Of a stretch of DNA of 6,616 nucleotides, positions 1 through 4,367 are shown in pieces. Within the stretch, counting starts at the first letter, position 1. Each line of letters begins with the position of its first letter. The position numbers and the translations under genes were made by a program. Source of the DNA: Syntrophaceae bacterium UBA2208 (GTDB lineage: Bacteria; Desulfobacterota; BSN033; UBA1163); NCBI GenBank assembly GCA_002327885.1, contig DCUS01000164.1, forward strand, positions 1 to 6,616, written 5' to 3'. Under the pieces are notes generated by a model. That model was not told the DNA's origin and searched no databases. It saw only the letters and a program-made list of their open reading frames with translations.

Positions 1-539
1 ACCTCTTGATAGGCTTCTCTTGCAGCCTTGGCGTTCTCATTCTTTTTTCCTGGAATCTCTTCACGAATGGACAGGGCAACGGAATCGATCCCAATCAGGC
101 CGGTCACCTTTGAAAAGGCTCCTAAGATGGCTGTATTGACAATCGGGTTCGTTCTTGAACCCAGTCCATTTCGGATGGCTATAGACGTGGCGTCGACAGT
201 CGCCGTTCGAAACCCTTTCAGGGTGTTAAATTCCTCAAGGGACTGATGTGAATTGATGATGATCCATCCATTCTGCTTCAGTCCTGAGGTTACATCAATC
301 GCCCCGATCAGCGTGGGATCAAGAACAACGATATGATCAGGTTTGTAGATATTGACCCTCAAATGGATGAACTGCTGGTCCACCCTCAAGAAGGCCATGA
401 CAGGCGCTCCTCGCCTTTCGACTCCAAAGGCAGGGAAGGACTGGACATGGAACCCTTCATGGAAAAAGGCGACGGCAAGCACTTTGGATGCCACCTGGGC
501 TCCCTGACCACCCCTTCCATGAAATCGAATCTCAATCAT
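1..539 (-). CDS. 2-oxoacid:ferredoxin oxidoreductase gamma subunit (pyruvate/ketoisovalerate type), 3' end cut by window edge
   Basis: The minus strand from the ATG at 539 stays open to the window edge (179 codons). The product starts MIEIRFHGRGGQGAQVASKV, the glycine-rich N-terminus of the gamma (PorG/PorC) subunit. FPAFGVERRGAPV (35-47) and NPIVNTAILGAF (131-142) are also typical. Family gamma subunits run about 180-190 residues, so only a few codons are missing. In this family the gamma subunit works with alpha, beta and ferredoxin-like delta subunits in the cytoplasm. The complex oxidatively decarboxylates pyruvate or a related 2-oxoacid to an acyl-CoA and passes electrons to ferredoxin. 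The other subunits probably follow beyond the window, since this gene points outward. An in-frame TGA at 582-584 limits any upstream extension, and the glycine motif fits the ATG at 539. No strong ribosome binding site is visible. The exact substrate cannot be told from this subunit alone. Confidence 0.9.
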   Translation of the reverse strand, partial: MIEIRFHGRGGQGAQVASKVLAVAFFHEGFHVQSFPAFGVERRGAPVMAFLRVDQQFIHLRVNIYKPDHIVVLDPTLIGAIDVTSGLKQNGWIIINSHQSLEEFNTLKGFRTATVDATSIAIRNGLGSRTNPIVNTAILGAFSKVTGLIGIDSVALSIREEIPGKKNENAKAAREAYQE

Positions 540-632
540 TGACCAACCCAAAGGAATACTGGAACGTTGGGTAAACGACAATCATCTTCATTGGCATCTT
601 TTCCCTATTATTCCAATATTTTTTATTAAAAT

Positions 633-675
633 CGCATCTGAAAACCCCTTCCTGTGGACGGGGATGAAAGATGCG
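633..675 (-). other. Two-tier stem-loop upstream of the 2-oxoacid oxidoreductase gene
   Basis: CGCATCT (633-639) pairs with AGATGCG (669-675). A 5/5 internal loop follows, then CCCC (645-648) with GGGG (660-663), a single mismatch, and TCC (650-652) with GGA (656-658) around a 3-nt loop. The stem is nearly symmetric, so it can form in RNA from either strand. It lies about 95 nt before the gamma-subunit start on the minus strand, where a leader element could sit. I do not recognise it as a known riboswitch class. A short second stem, TCTGCT (676-681) with AGCAGA (685-690), abuts it directly. Confidence 0.5.
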
Positions 676-701
676 TCTGCTGAAAGCAGAAAAAATGAAT
701 C

Positions 702-728
702 AGATGCTGAAACAAGTTCAGCATGACA
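702..728 (-). repeat. Palindromic dispersed-type repeat, copy 1 (inverted relative to copy 2)
   Basis: ATGCTGAA (704-711) and TTCAGCAT (717-724) form a perfect 8-bp stem around the loop ACAAG. Read on the minus strand, the unit is TGTCAT, stem, loop CTTGT, stem, CTG. It matches the unit at 752-779 except for four positions that form two base pairs. It is the type of short repeat that occurs many times in some genomes; its copy number cannot be seen here. Confidence 0.65.
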
Positions 729-751
729 TGACAGTTTGGCTCTGGTCTTTT

Positions 752-779
752 TGTCATCCCGAACTTGTTTCGGGATCTT
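752..779 (+). repeat. Palindromic dispersed-type repeat, copy 2
   Basis: ATCCCGAA (756-763) and TTCGGGAT (769-776) form a perfect 8-bp stem around the loop CTTGT (764-768), preceded by TGTC. The loop and its GAA/TTC closing bases are identical to those of copy 1 on the other strand. The two copies face opposite ways with about 23 nt between them, like paired REP elements. Confidence 0.65.
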
Positions 780-806
780 GGTTTCGGGTTTTAGAATTTA
801 GGTTTT

Positions 807-835
807 AAAGCCCCGCCTTGTAGGCGGGGTTCTTT
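807..835 (-). terminator. Intrinsic terminator for the vapBC-mutY-phosphatase operon, possibly bidirectional
   Basis: CCCCGCC (811-817) pairs perfectly with GGCGGGG (823-829) around a 5-nt loop. On the minus strand the stem is followed by CTTTAAAA, and on the plus strand by TTCTTT. It lies about 70 nt downstream of the phosphatase stop codon, where the minus-strand operon should end. Confidence 0.7.
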
Positions 836-906
836 ACTTCATTGCTCTATCGTTCCGCTACTCCAACACTCCTAATAAACCAAATTATAACCCTAATTTC
901 AACCCA

Positions 907-1548
907 TTAAAAGTCAACCTTCACCAAATCCTCTTTGAGGGGTTTGAGATGACAGGTCTCATTCATGAGAGAAAGAATGTATTTCCCATTTTTGTATTGG
1001 ATCAGGTTGATGGCCGTTGTATCCTGGGCGATCTGCCAGAAATGGGAGTTGTCCAAACCCAAAATTCCACAAACCAGCACCTTGTTAACGACACGGTGGG
1101 AAACCAGAACAAGGGTCTTTCCGGAATGGTTTCGGATCACCTCTTCCAGTGAAGCCATCGCCCTCACTCTGACTTCATCTAAACTCTCTCCTCCCGGAAG
1201 CCTGACCCGGTGAGGCTCTTCCCTCCACAGTCTGTAAATTTCTTGATCGTTTCTCCGAATCTCTTCATGGGAATGGCCCTCCCAATTTCCAAAACTTAGA
1301 TCGATGATTCCCTCCAGAGGTTTGACTTTTAAGCTGTGAGGTTGAGCAATCTTCCGGGCCGTCTCCCAGGCCCTGGATAGAGGACTTGAATAAATCCGAT
1401 GGATCTCCATCCCATCAAAATATTTCGCTGCCAGCTCGGCCTGTCTCAGCCCTGTTTCATCGAGTGGAATATCTGTTTTTCCCCGGAAGATCTCTTCTCT
1501 GTTCCATGCGGTTTGGCCATGACGCACAAGATAAATAGAAGTCATCAT
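907..1548 (-). CDS. Histidine phosphatase family protein (alpha-ribazole phosphatase / phosphoglycerate mutase-like)
   Basis: This is a 213-residue single-domain histidine phosphatase, usual length for the family. LVRHGQTAWN carries the RHG signature, with H10 as the residue that takes the phosphoryl group. R59 in SSPLSRAWETA and H151 in LVSHRVVNKVL complete the phosphate pocket. The stretch LSFGNWEG (84-91) has D83 at the place where relatives often have the acid Glu. The closest named relatives are CobC-like alpha-ribazole phosphatases and small-molecule phosphatases; the substrate cannot be assigned, and no cobalamin gene is nearby. Its ATG overlaps the mutY stop codon as ATGA, so it is probably translationally coupled. 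AGGAA sits just upstream, and the second ATG (1545) is equally possible as start. No signal peptide is seen, so it should be cytoplasmic. Confidence 0.9.
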   Translation of the reverse strand: MMTSIYLVRHGQTAWNREEIFRGKTDIPLDETGLRQAELAAKYFDGMEIHRIYSSPLSRAWETARKIAQPHSLKVKPLEGIIDLSFGNWEGHSHEEIRRNDQEIYRLWREEPHRVRLPGGESLDEVRVRAMASLEEVIRNHSGKTLVLVSHRVVNKVLVCGILGLDNSHFWQIAQDTTAINLIQYKNGKYILSLMNETCHLKPLKEDLVKVDF

Positions 1549-2636
1549 TGATTCCTTTCCCTGAGGGGGGATAACTTTGGTATGATGGTGTCAGCGATTC
1601 TGCGATGTATTTTAGACAAGGGCAGAAGACGGAGGCCTTTCAAAGGGACCCATTTCCCTTTTCCCTTTCCATTGAGATGCCGACAATGAAAGATGTGCAT
1701 GGTAAGTTTGAAGTGAGAATAGGTTTGATAAAATATCCCCATGAACTTTTTCACTTCGACATCCATTCCCATTTCTTTTTTAATAGCATTTATCAATCCT
1801 AACCTTAACCTTGGCCCTTGTTTTAATCCGACCCGACAATTCGGAAATTCCCACAGTCCTCCTAAAAGGCCTTCAGGCGGTCTTTGATTGAGGAGAACCT
1901 TTTCACCCTTCTTGATCACGGCTGTGGCTGATTCAATATGCGGAATCTTTTTCTTCGGCTCCTTGACGGGATATTTCTCGGGTTTTCCCGAACCATATCC
2001 TTTACAGAAATCATGAAGAGGGCACTTCGGACACTGAGGATCTTTAGGTGTGCAGATCATAGAGCCAAGATCCATAAGCGCCTGGTTAAAGGGATTTGAA
2101 TATCCCTTTGGAATCAGGGACTCTGAAAATTTCCAGAGAAGTTGCTCTGTTTTCCTTTCTTCCGGACTTCCCGAAACGGCAAACAGTCTGGAGAGAATTC
2201 TCTTGGCATTTCCATCAAGGATAGGGGCTTCTTTGTGAAAAGCGAAGGAGAGGATGGCGCCTGCCGTGGATCGGCCAATTCCGGATAGGCTGAGAAGGTC
2301 TTTCAATGTGTCAGGGACTTTCCCACGGAAATGATTCAGGAGAATCCGGGAAGCACCGTGAAGGTTTCGGGCTCTGGAGTAGTATCCCAACCCTTCCCAG
2401 GTTTTTAAGACCTTCGAGAGATCAGATTTGGCCAATTGATGGATCGTTGGAAAGGTTTTTAAAAATTTTTGGAAGTAAGGGACGACTGTTGCTACCTGGG
2501 TCTGCTGGAGCATGATTTCTGAAACCCAGATGGCATAAGGGTCTCGGGTTTTTCTCCAGGGGAGGTCTCTTCCGTTCTTCTTAAACCATCGGAGGAGTTT
2601 GGACTGGATTCCTTTTTGGAGCAGGGTTGGCTTCAT
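1545..2636 (-). CDS. mutY: A/G-specific adenine DNA glycosylase MutY
   Basis: MutY removes adenine mispaired with 8-oxoguanine or guanine, preventing G:C to T:A changes. The 363-residue product has all landmarks: LPWR near the N-terminus, E40 in SEIMLQQTQV, helix-hairpin-helix LSGIGRSTAGA, catalytic D141 in LDGNAKR, and a [4Fe-4S] ligand set C-x6-C-x2-C-x5-C at C195, C202, C205 and C211. The NUDIX-like C-terminal domain carries LLGGLWEFP and the 8-oxoG-sensing YSH loop. These positions sit exactly three residues later than in the E. coli enzyme (E37, D138, C192 onward). That supports the ATG at 2636 rather than an in-frame start at 2711, which would add 25 unrelated residues and overlap vapC. 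It starts 7 nt after the vapC stop with no clear ribosome binding site, so coupling to vapC translation is likely. It overlaps the phosphatase gene by 4 nt. Confidence 0.96.
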   Translation of the reverse strand: MKPTLLQKGIQSKLLRWFKKNGRDLPWRKTRDPYAIWVSEIMLQQTQVATVVPYFQKFLKTFPTIHQLAKSDLSKVLKTWEGLGYYSRARNLHGASRILLNHFRGKVPDTLKDLLSLSGIGRSTAGAILSFAFHKEAPILDGNAKRILSRLFAVSGSPEERKTEQLLWKFSESLIPKGYSNPFNQALMDLGSMICTPKDPQCPKCPLHDFCKGYGSGKPEKYPVKEPKKKIPHIESATAVIKKGEKVLLNQRPPEGLLGGLWEFPNCRVGLKQGPRLRLGLINAIKKEMGMDVEVKKFMGIFYQTYSHFKLTMHIFHCRHLNGKGKGKWVPLKGLRLLPLSKIHRRIADTIIPKLSPLRERNQ

Positions 2637-2643
2637 CGTGGGG

Positions 2644-3057
2644 TTATTGTCGGGACCCGGGCATGACGACCATGTTGATAATGTTGATTCCTTTTTTCTT
2701 GTATTTCTCAATATGGGAATCGGTGGTATAAATTGTTTTTGTATTTAAAGTAGCAAGACTTGCGAGGATGAGTGAATCCATCGCATGAATGTCGTGGCTT
2801 TGTGAGATGGTAGCAGCCGCCATCAGCATCTCAGTATTATCAAGCCAGACAACCCTACAAATGGCTCGAATAGCCTCAATAATAGTATCCACGGCATTGG
2901 ATTCTATGGCACCCTTAAGAGATAGCCTTTTTAATTCATAAAGCGTTAGACATGAGACAGCTGATTCATCACCCTCTATGATTCCTTCCCATATTTCAAC
3001 CGCTTTCGAATCCTTTTTGAGTAATTCTACAAAGAATCCTGTATCAAGTCCTATCAC
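2644..3057 (-). CDS. vapC: PIN-domain ribonuclease toxin, VapC type
   Basis: This 137-residue single PIN domain is the usual size for VapC toxins, metal-dependent RNases that cut tRNA or rRNA when freed from their antitoxin. The acidic residues expected for the metal site are present: D5 in LDTGFFVELL, E41 in LTLYELKRL, D94 in IHAMDSLILASL and D113 in YTTDSHIEKY. So it looks active. The start codon is GTG at 3057, overlapping the end of the antitoxin gene by 14 nt, a normal arrangement for translational coupling in these pairs. The tail after the domain (about residues 129-137) is short and may derive from a repeat sequence. RNA target unknown. Confidence 0.92.
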   Translation of the reverse strand: MIGLDTGFFVELLKKDSKAVEIWEGIIEGDESAVSCLTLYELKRLSLKGAIESNAVDTIIEAIRAICRVVWLDNTEMLMAAATISQSHDIHAMDSLILASLATLNTKTIYTTDSHIEKYKKKGINIINMVVMPGSRQ

Positions 3058-3280
3058 TGGAATCCGTGCGCCCCCTTTCTAATTCTTTGTGGACTTCAGG
3101 AGAAATACGCACTTTGCCTGCAATCTCCAAAACCTTTCTGCCCAGTCTCTTTTTTCTTTTTTCGGTAATGTAATAAGCCAGGGCTTCGGCAATAATTGAA
3201 GAGACGGATTTTTTTTCGTTCTCGGCCATCCTCTTTGCATCCCTTGCGAGTGGGTCAGGGATATGCGTGGTAATTCTCAT
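3044..3280 (-). CDS. vapB: Ribbon-helix-helix antitoxin, VapB/CopG-like
   Basis: This is a 78-residue protein. Its first ~45 residues fit a ribbon-helix-helix DNA-binding fold: a beta strand MRITTHIPD, helix A around LARDAKRMAENE, and helix B around VSSIIAEALAYYITEK. The charged C-terminal half (LGRKVLEIAGKVRISPEVHKE) would be the part that wraps the toxin. It has a strong ribosome binding site GGAGGTGG just upstream, much stronger than that of vapC, as expected for antitoxin excess. It lies directly behind a promoter that overlaps a palindrome, which points to autorepression by the VapB-VapC complex. The family assignment rests on fold pattern and partner, not on a specific signature. Confidence 0.85.
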   Translation of the reverse strand: MRITTHIPDPLARDAKRMAENEKKSVSSIIAEALAYYITEKRKKRLGRKVLEIAGKVRISPEVHKELERGRTDSSDRT

Positions 3281-3292
3281 AGCCCACCTCCA

Positions 3293-3324
3293 AGCATATA
3301 AGCTCTTATAGTAAGAGCATATAA
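3293..3324 (-). promoter_or_regulatory. Probable VapBC operator: palindrome nested between direct repeats
   Basis: GCTCTTA (3302-3308) and TAAGAGC (3312-3318) form a perfect 7-bp inverted repeat with a TAG spacer. The 9-mer AGCATATAA occurs twice in direct orientation, at 3293-3301 and 3316-3324, 23 nt apart or about two helical turns. The palindrome overlaps the -10 box and the expected transcription start of vapB, so occupancy by the antitoxin complex would block RNA polymerase. Binding is inferred from position and symmetry. Confidence 0.7.
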
Positions 3325-3344
3325 TTGAGAAAAAGTATTGTCAA
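3316..3344 (-). promoter_or_regulatory. Sigma-70-type promoter of the vapB-vapC-mutY-phosphatase operon
   Basis: On the minus strand TTGACA (3344-3339, a perfect -35) is followed by a 17-nt spacer and TATGCT (3321-3316, four of six -10 positions). Transcription should begin near 3309, giving a leader of about 30 nt before the vapB ATG. No other promoter is evident before mutY. Confidence 0.7.
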
Positions 3345-3350
3345 GTCAAA

Positions 3351-3513
3351 TCAAAAGAGGTGAAGGACCAGAACCGTTGGGGTGGAGAACTGGAGAAAAA
3401 AGGAGGGGAGGGGGGATTCTTCACCCCGCTTTTAATTCGAGGAGTGTTTCGTCCAGCGCCATGTTTTCAGCGCCCGAACGGGCACCCGTATCTAAAAGTC
3501 GCCAGGTTTTCAT
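3351..3513 (-). pseudogene. 5' remnant of a lipoate-protein ligase A family gene, frameshifted and truncated
   Basis: From the ATG at 3513 the minus strand encodes WRLLDTG (residues 4-10) and AENMALDETLLE, the typical N-terminus of a lipoate/biotin ligase family protein. It then hits TGA at 3423-3421. If one base of the GGGG run (3424-3427 on the plus strand as CCCC) is dropped, the frame continues as GEESPLPSFFLQFSTPTVLV, which again matches the family, where TLRFLQFSPPxVLVG is usual. Similarity ends at about 3366, and a stop follows at 3353-3351. About 200 further residues of the roughly 250-280-residue ligase are absent. The end of the similarity lies about 20 nt before the vapB -35 box. 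The functional enzyme would attach lipoate to 2-oxoacid dehydrogenase or glycine-cleavage proteins. Family recognition is from memory of the motif only. Confidence 0.7.
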
Positions 3514-3514
3514 T

Positions 3515-3530
3515 GGTTAATTTCTTAACC
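3515..3530. repeat. Short inverted repeat GGTTAA-TTTC-TTAACC
   Basis: This is a perfect 6-bp inverted repeat with a 4-nt spacer, immediately upstream of the lipoate ligase remnant start. It could be an old operator of that gene or chance. The rest of 3531-3633, before the selenoprotein gene, shows no feature I can support; no convincing promoter was found there. Confidence 0.35.
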
Positions 3531-3633
3531 TATTTTATAACGGGCGGCTTCAATCAAACCTGTGGCTTTTTTCATTTTAACATGCTAAATTTGAACCGAT
3601 CCATTCTAAAAAAATGAGTCATGAGTAGATGAT

Positions 3634-3638
3634 GGGAG
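3634..3638 (+). promoter_or_regulatory. Ribosome binding site fixing the selenoprotein start at 3646
   Basis: GGGAG lies 7 nt before the ATG at 3646. The downstream start that avoids the UGA (TTG at 3733) falls inside the SECIS-like stem and would remove the conserved N-terminal region. This site therefore favours 3646 as the real start. Confidence 0.65.
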
Positions 3639-3645
3639 AATCCTT

Positions 3646-4110
3646 ATGGGGAAAAAAGATGATGTCAAATTGGTTTCGGAAAGGGCCAAAAGTTATCTTG
3701 ATCAGGGATTCAACTGAGCGGAATCCATCTCCTTGAGTTTCAAGGAGTATCTTGGGATTCAGGATGCTTTTATACCGATGTTGGCTTCAGGGTTTGGTGG
3801 AGGCATTGGGAGGAAGGGGTCTCTTTGCGGGGCATTCACTGGCGCAGTGATGACCATTGGGATGAAGATGGGAAGGACCGATCCTCAGGACAAGGAAGCC
3901 CTTTCTAAGATTTACGGAAAATGTCGGGAATTCTGGAGCCAATTTGAAAAAGAGTTTGGAAGCAATCTCTGTTACGACATCATAGGCGTTCATTTAGATA
4001 ACGAAAAGGAACGACAAAATTGGTTGGCTTCAGGGGGCATGAAGAAATGTGCCTCCATTGTTGAAAAGACAGCCGGAATGCTCTGTGATTTCATTAATAA
4101 AAATGATTGA
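3646..4110 (+). CDS. C-GCAxxG-C-C family redox (seleno)protein with in-frame UGA (Sec24)
   Basis: Read from the ATG at 3646 with UGA at 3715-3717 as selenocysteine, this is a continuous 154-residue protein. Its N-terminus, RAKSYLDQGFN-U-AES, matches the family pattern in which the residue after GxN is the first conserved cysteine. The core GGGIGRKGSLCGAFTGA contains C61 of the CGAxxG motif; later cysteines include C93, C109, C135 and C147. The family is a small, putative redox-active cytoplasmic protein defined by conserved cysteines, with unknown substrate. Databases name it as a protein or selenoprotein family, so Sec at this place is precedented. A stem-loop starting 3 nt after the UGA supports recoding. 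Gene callers would start it at TTG 3733 and lose the first 29 residues. The alternative is a nonsense mutation of a TGC/TGT codon. It appears to be a single-gene unit. Confidence 0.82.
3718..3760 (+). promoter_or_regulatory. Bacterial SECIS-like stem-loop after the UGA codon
   Basis: CTCCTTGA (3729-3736) pairs perfectly with TCAAGGAG (3740-3747), leaving loop GTT (3737-3739). Beyond a small internal loop, GAATCC (3721-3726) pairs perfectly with GGATTC (3755-3760). The apical loop begins with G and lies 19 nt after the UGA. Both fit the general bacterial SECIS pattern, in which SelB binds a hairpin a short distance behind the UGA. The hairpin lies entirely within coding sequence, as in bacterial selenoprotein genes. 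Confidence 0.75.
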
Positions 4111-4127
4111 AAAAATAATTGAAAAAG

Positions 4128-4156
4128 TTGATTTTCGATGGAAATTGGGATAGATT
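4128..4156 (+). promoter_or_regulatory. Predicted promoter of the trpS leader transcript
   Basis: TTGATT (4128-4133), a 17-nt spacer and TAGATT (4151-4156) make a moderate sigma-70-type promoter. A start near 4163 would put the leader ORF about 13 nt from the 5' end. It lies just after the selenoprotein stop codon, giving trpS a transcript of its own. Confidence 0.55.
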
Positions 4157-4175
4157 ATTTCATCATTGAGATGGG

Positions 4176-4250
4176 ATGAAGGAGAGGAAGTTGGCCTGGA
4201 TATGGCATAGGAGTGTTAGAAAAGGATATTGCCTTGGACCTCTGCACTGA
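4176..4250 (+). CDS. Leader peptide with Trp-Ile-Trp, 24 codons
   Basis: A short ORF begins with ATG at 4176 and ends with tandem stops TGATGA (4248-4253). Codons 8 and 10 are TGG (4197-4199 and 4203-4205), giving AWIWHR. Two Trp codons in 24 is well above expectation for the rarest amino acid. The ORF sits between a promoter and a terminator hairpin in front of trpS, where a ribosome stalled for lack of charged tRNA-Trp would sense the enzyme's own product. GAG (4168-4170) five nt before the ATG is a modest ribosome binding site. The peptide itself probably has no function. Confidence 0.65.
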   Translation: MKERKLAWIWHRSVRKGYCLGPLH

Positions 4251-4311
4251 TGATTTTCTATAGAATAGGTTGAACGAGGGGCCATGGGCAATATCAACCC
4301 ATGGCCTTTTT
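4204..4311 (+). terminator. trpS attenuator: terminator hairpin with competing antiterminator
   Basis: Terminator: GGCCATGGG (4280-4288) pairs perfectly with CCCATGGCC (4298-4306), followed by TTTTT (4307-4311). Antiterminator: GATATTGCC (4225-4233) pairs perfectly with GGCAATATC (4287-4295), which uses the end of the terminator's left arm and its loop, so the two structures exclude each other. A third pairing, GGCATA (4204-4209) with TATTGCC (4227-4233, one bulge), would block the antiterminator and overlaps the second Trp codon. A ribosome stalled at the Trp codons would therefore free 4225-4233 to form the antiterminator and let trpS be transcribed. The terminator may also end selenoprotein transcripts. 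Confidence 0.72.
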
Positions 4312-4332
4312 CGGTTAGAGAGTTTGAGGTTA

Positions 4333-4361
4333 AAGGATTAGGTTATCCTTAAACAGAGGAG
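4333..4361 (+). promoter_or_regulatory. trpS ribosome binding site with a small preceding hairpin
   Basis: AGAGGAG (4355-4361) stands 6 nt before the trpS ATG and is a strong site. Immediately upstream AAGGAT (4333-4338) can pair with ATCCTT (4345-4350). The hairpin leaves the ribosome binding site exposed, and its role, if any, is unknown. Confidence 0.6.
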
Positions 4362-4367
4362 CATCTT

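Larger units (their letters stand above)
540..906. other. Intergenic region with five consecutive hairpins, no gene
   Basis: This stretch separates the divergently placed end of the phosphatase operon and the start of the gamma-subunit gene; both read on the minus strand. I see no coding frame with recognisable content. It contains hairpins at 633-675, 676-690, 704-724, 756-776 and 811-829, listed separately. A promoter for the gamma-subunit operon must lie here or in the upstream transcript, but I could not pick a convincing -35/-10 pair. Confidence 0.7.

Noticed and set aside
333..542. Plus-strand open frames of 69 and 72 codons (28-246, 333-542).
   Set aside because: They are antisense to the gamma-subunit gene, whose minus-strand protein has clear family motifs, and they have no recognisable content.
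641..670. A sequence ending in GATGAAAG after a CCCC/GGGG stem looks like a CRISPR repeat.
   Set aside because: Only one copy is present, with no spacers or second repeat, and its bases are fully accounted for by the larger stem 633-675.
949..2515. Several plus-strand open frames of 60-80 codons between 949 and 2515.
   Set aside because: All lie antisense to the phosphatase or mutY and show no domain pattern.
2637..2711. ATG at 2711 as the start of mutY.
   Set aside because: It would overlap vapC by 68 nt and add 25 residues unlike MutY; catalytic and cluster residue numbering supports 2636.
3525..3575. A 16-codon minus-strand frame just upstream of the lipoate ligase remnant.
   Set aside because: There is no ribosome binding site and no recognisable product; it could be part of the old gene's leader, but that cannot be shown.
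3338..3617. Plus-strand frames of 60 and 85 codons, and a G-rich tract at 3378-3416 as a possible G-quadruplex.
   Set aside because: The frames are antisense to the ligase remnant and have low-complexity content; the G-runs are the reverse complement of degenerate codons in the same remnant and are unevenly spaced.
3733..4110. TTG at 3733 as the start of the redox protein.
   Set aside because: It has no ribosome binding site, falls inside the SECIS-like stem, and drops the conserved N-terminal segment; ATG 3646 has GGGAG at 7 nt.
4111..4367. A T-box riboswitch in front of trpS.
   Set aside because: No T-box consensus (AGGGTGGNACCGCG-like) or specifier-loop layout was found; the Trp-codon ORF and paired stems explain the region better.
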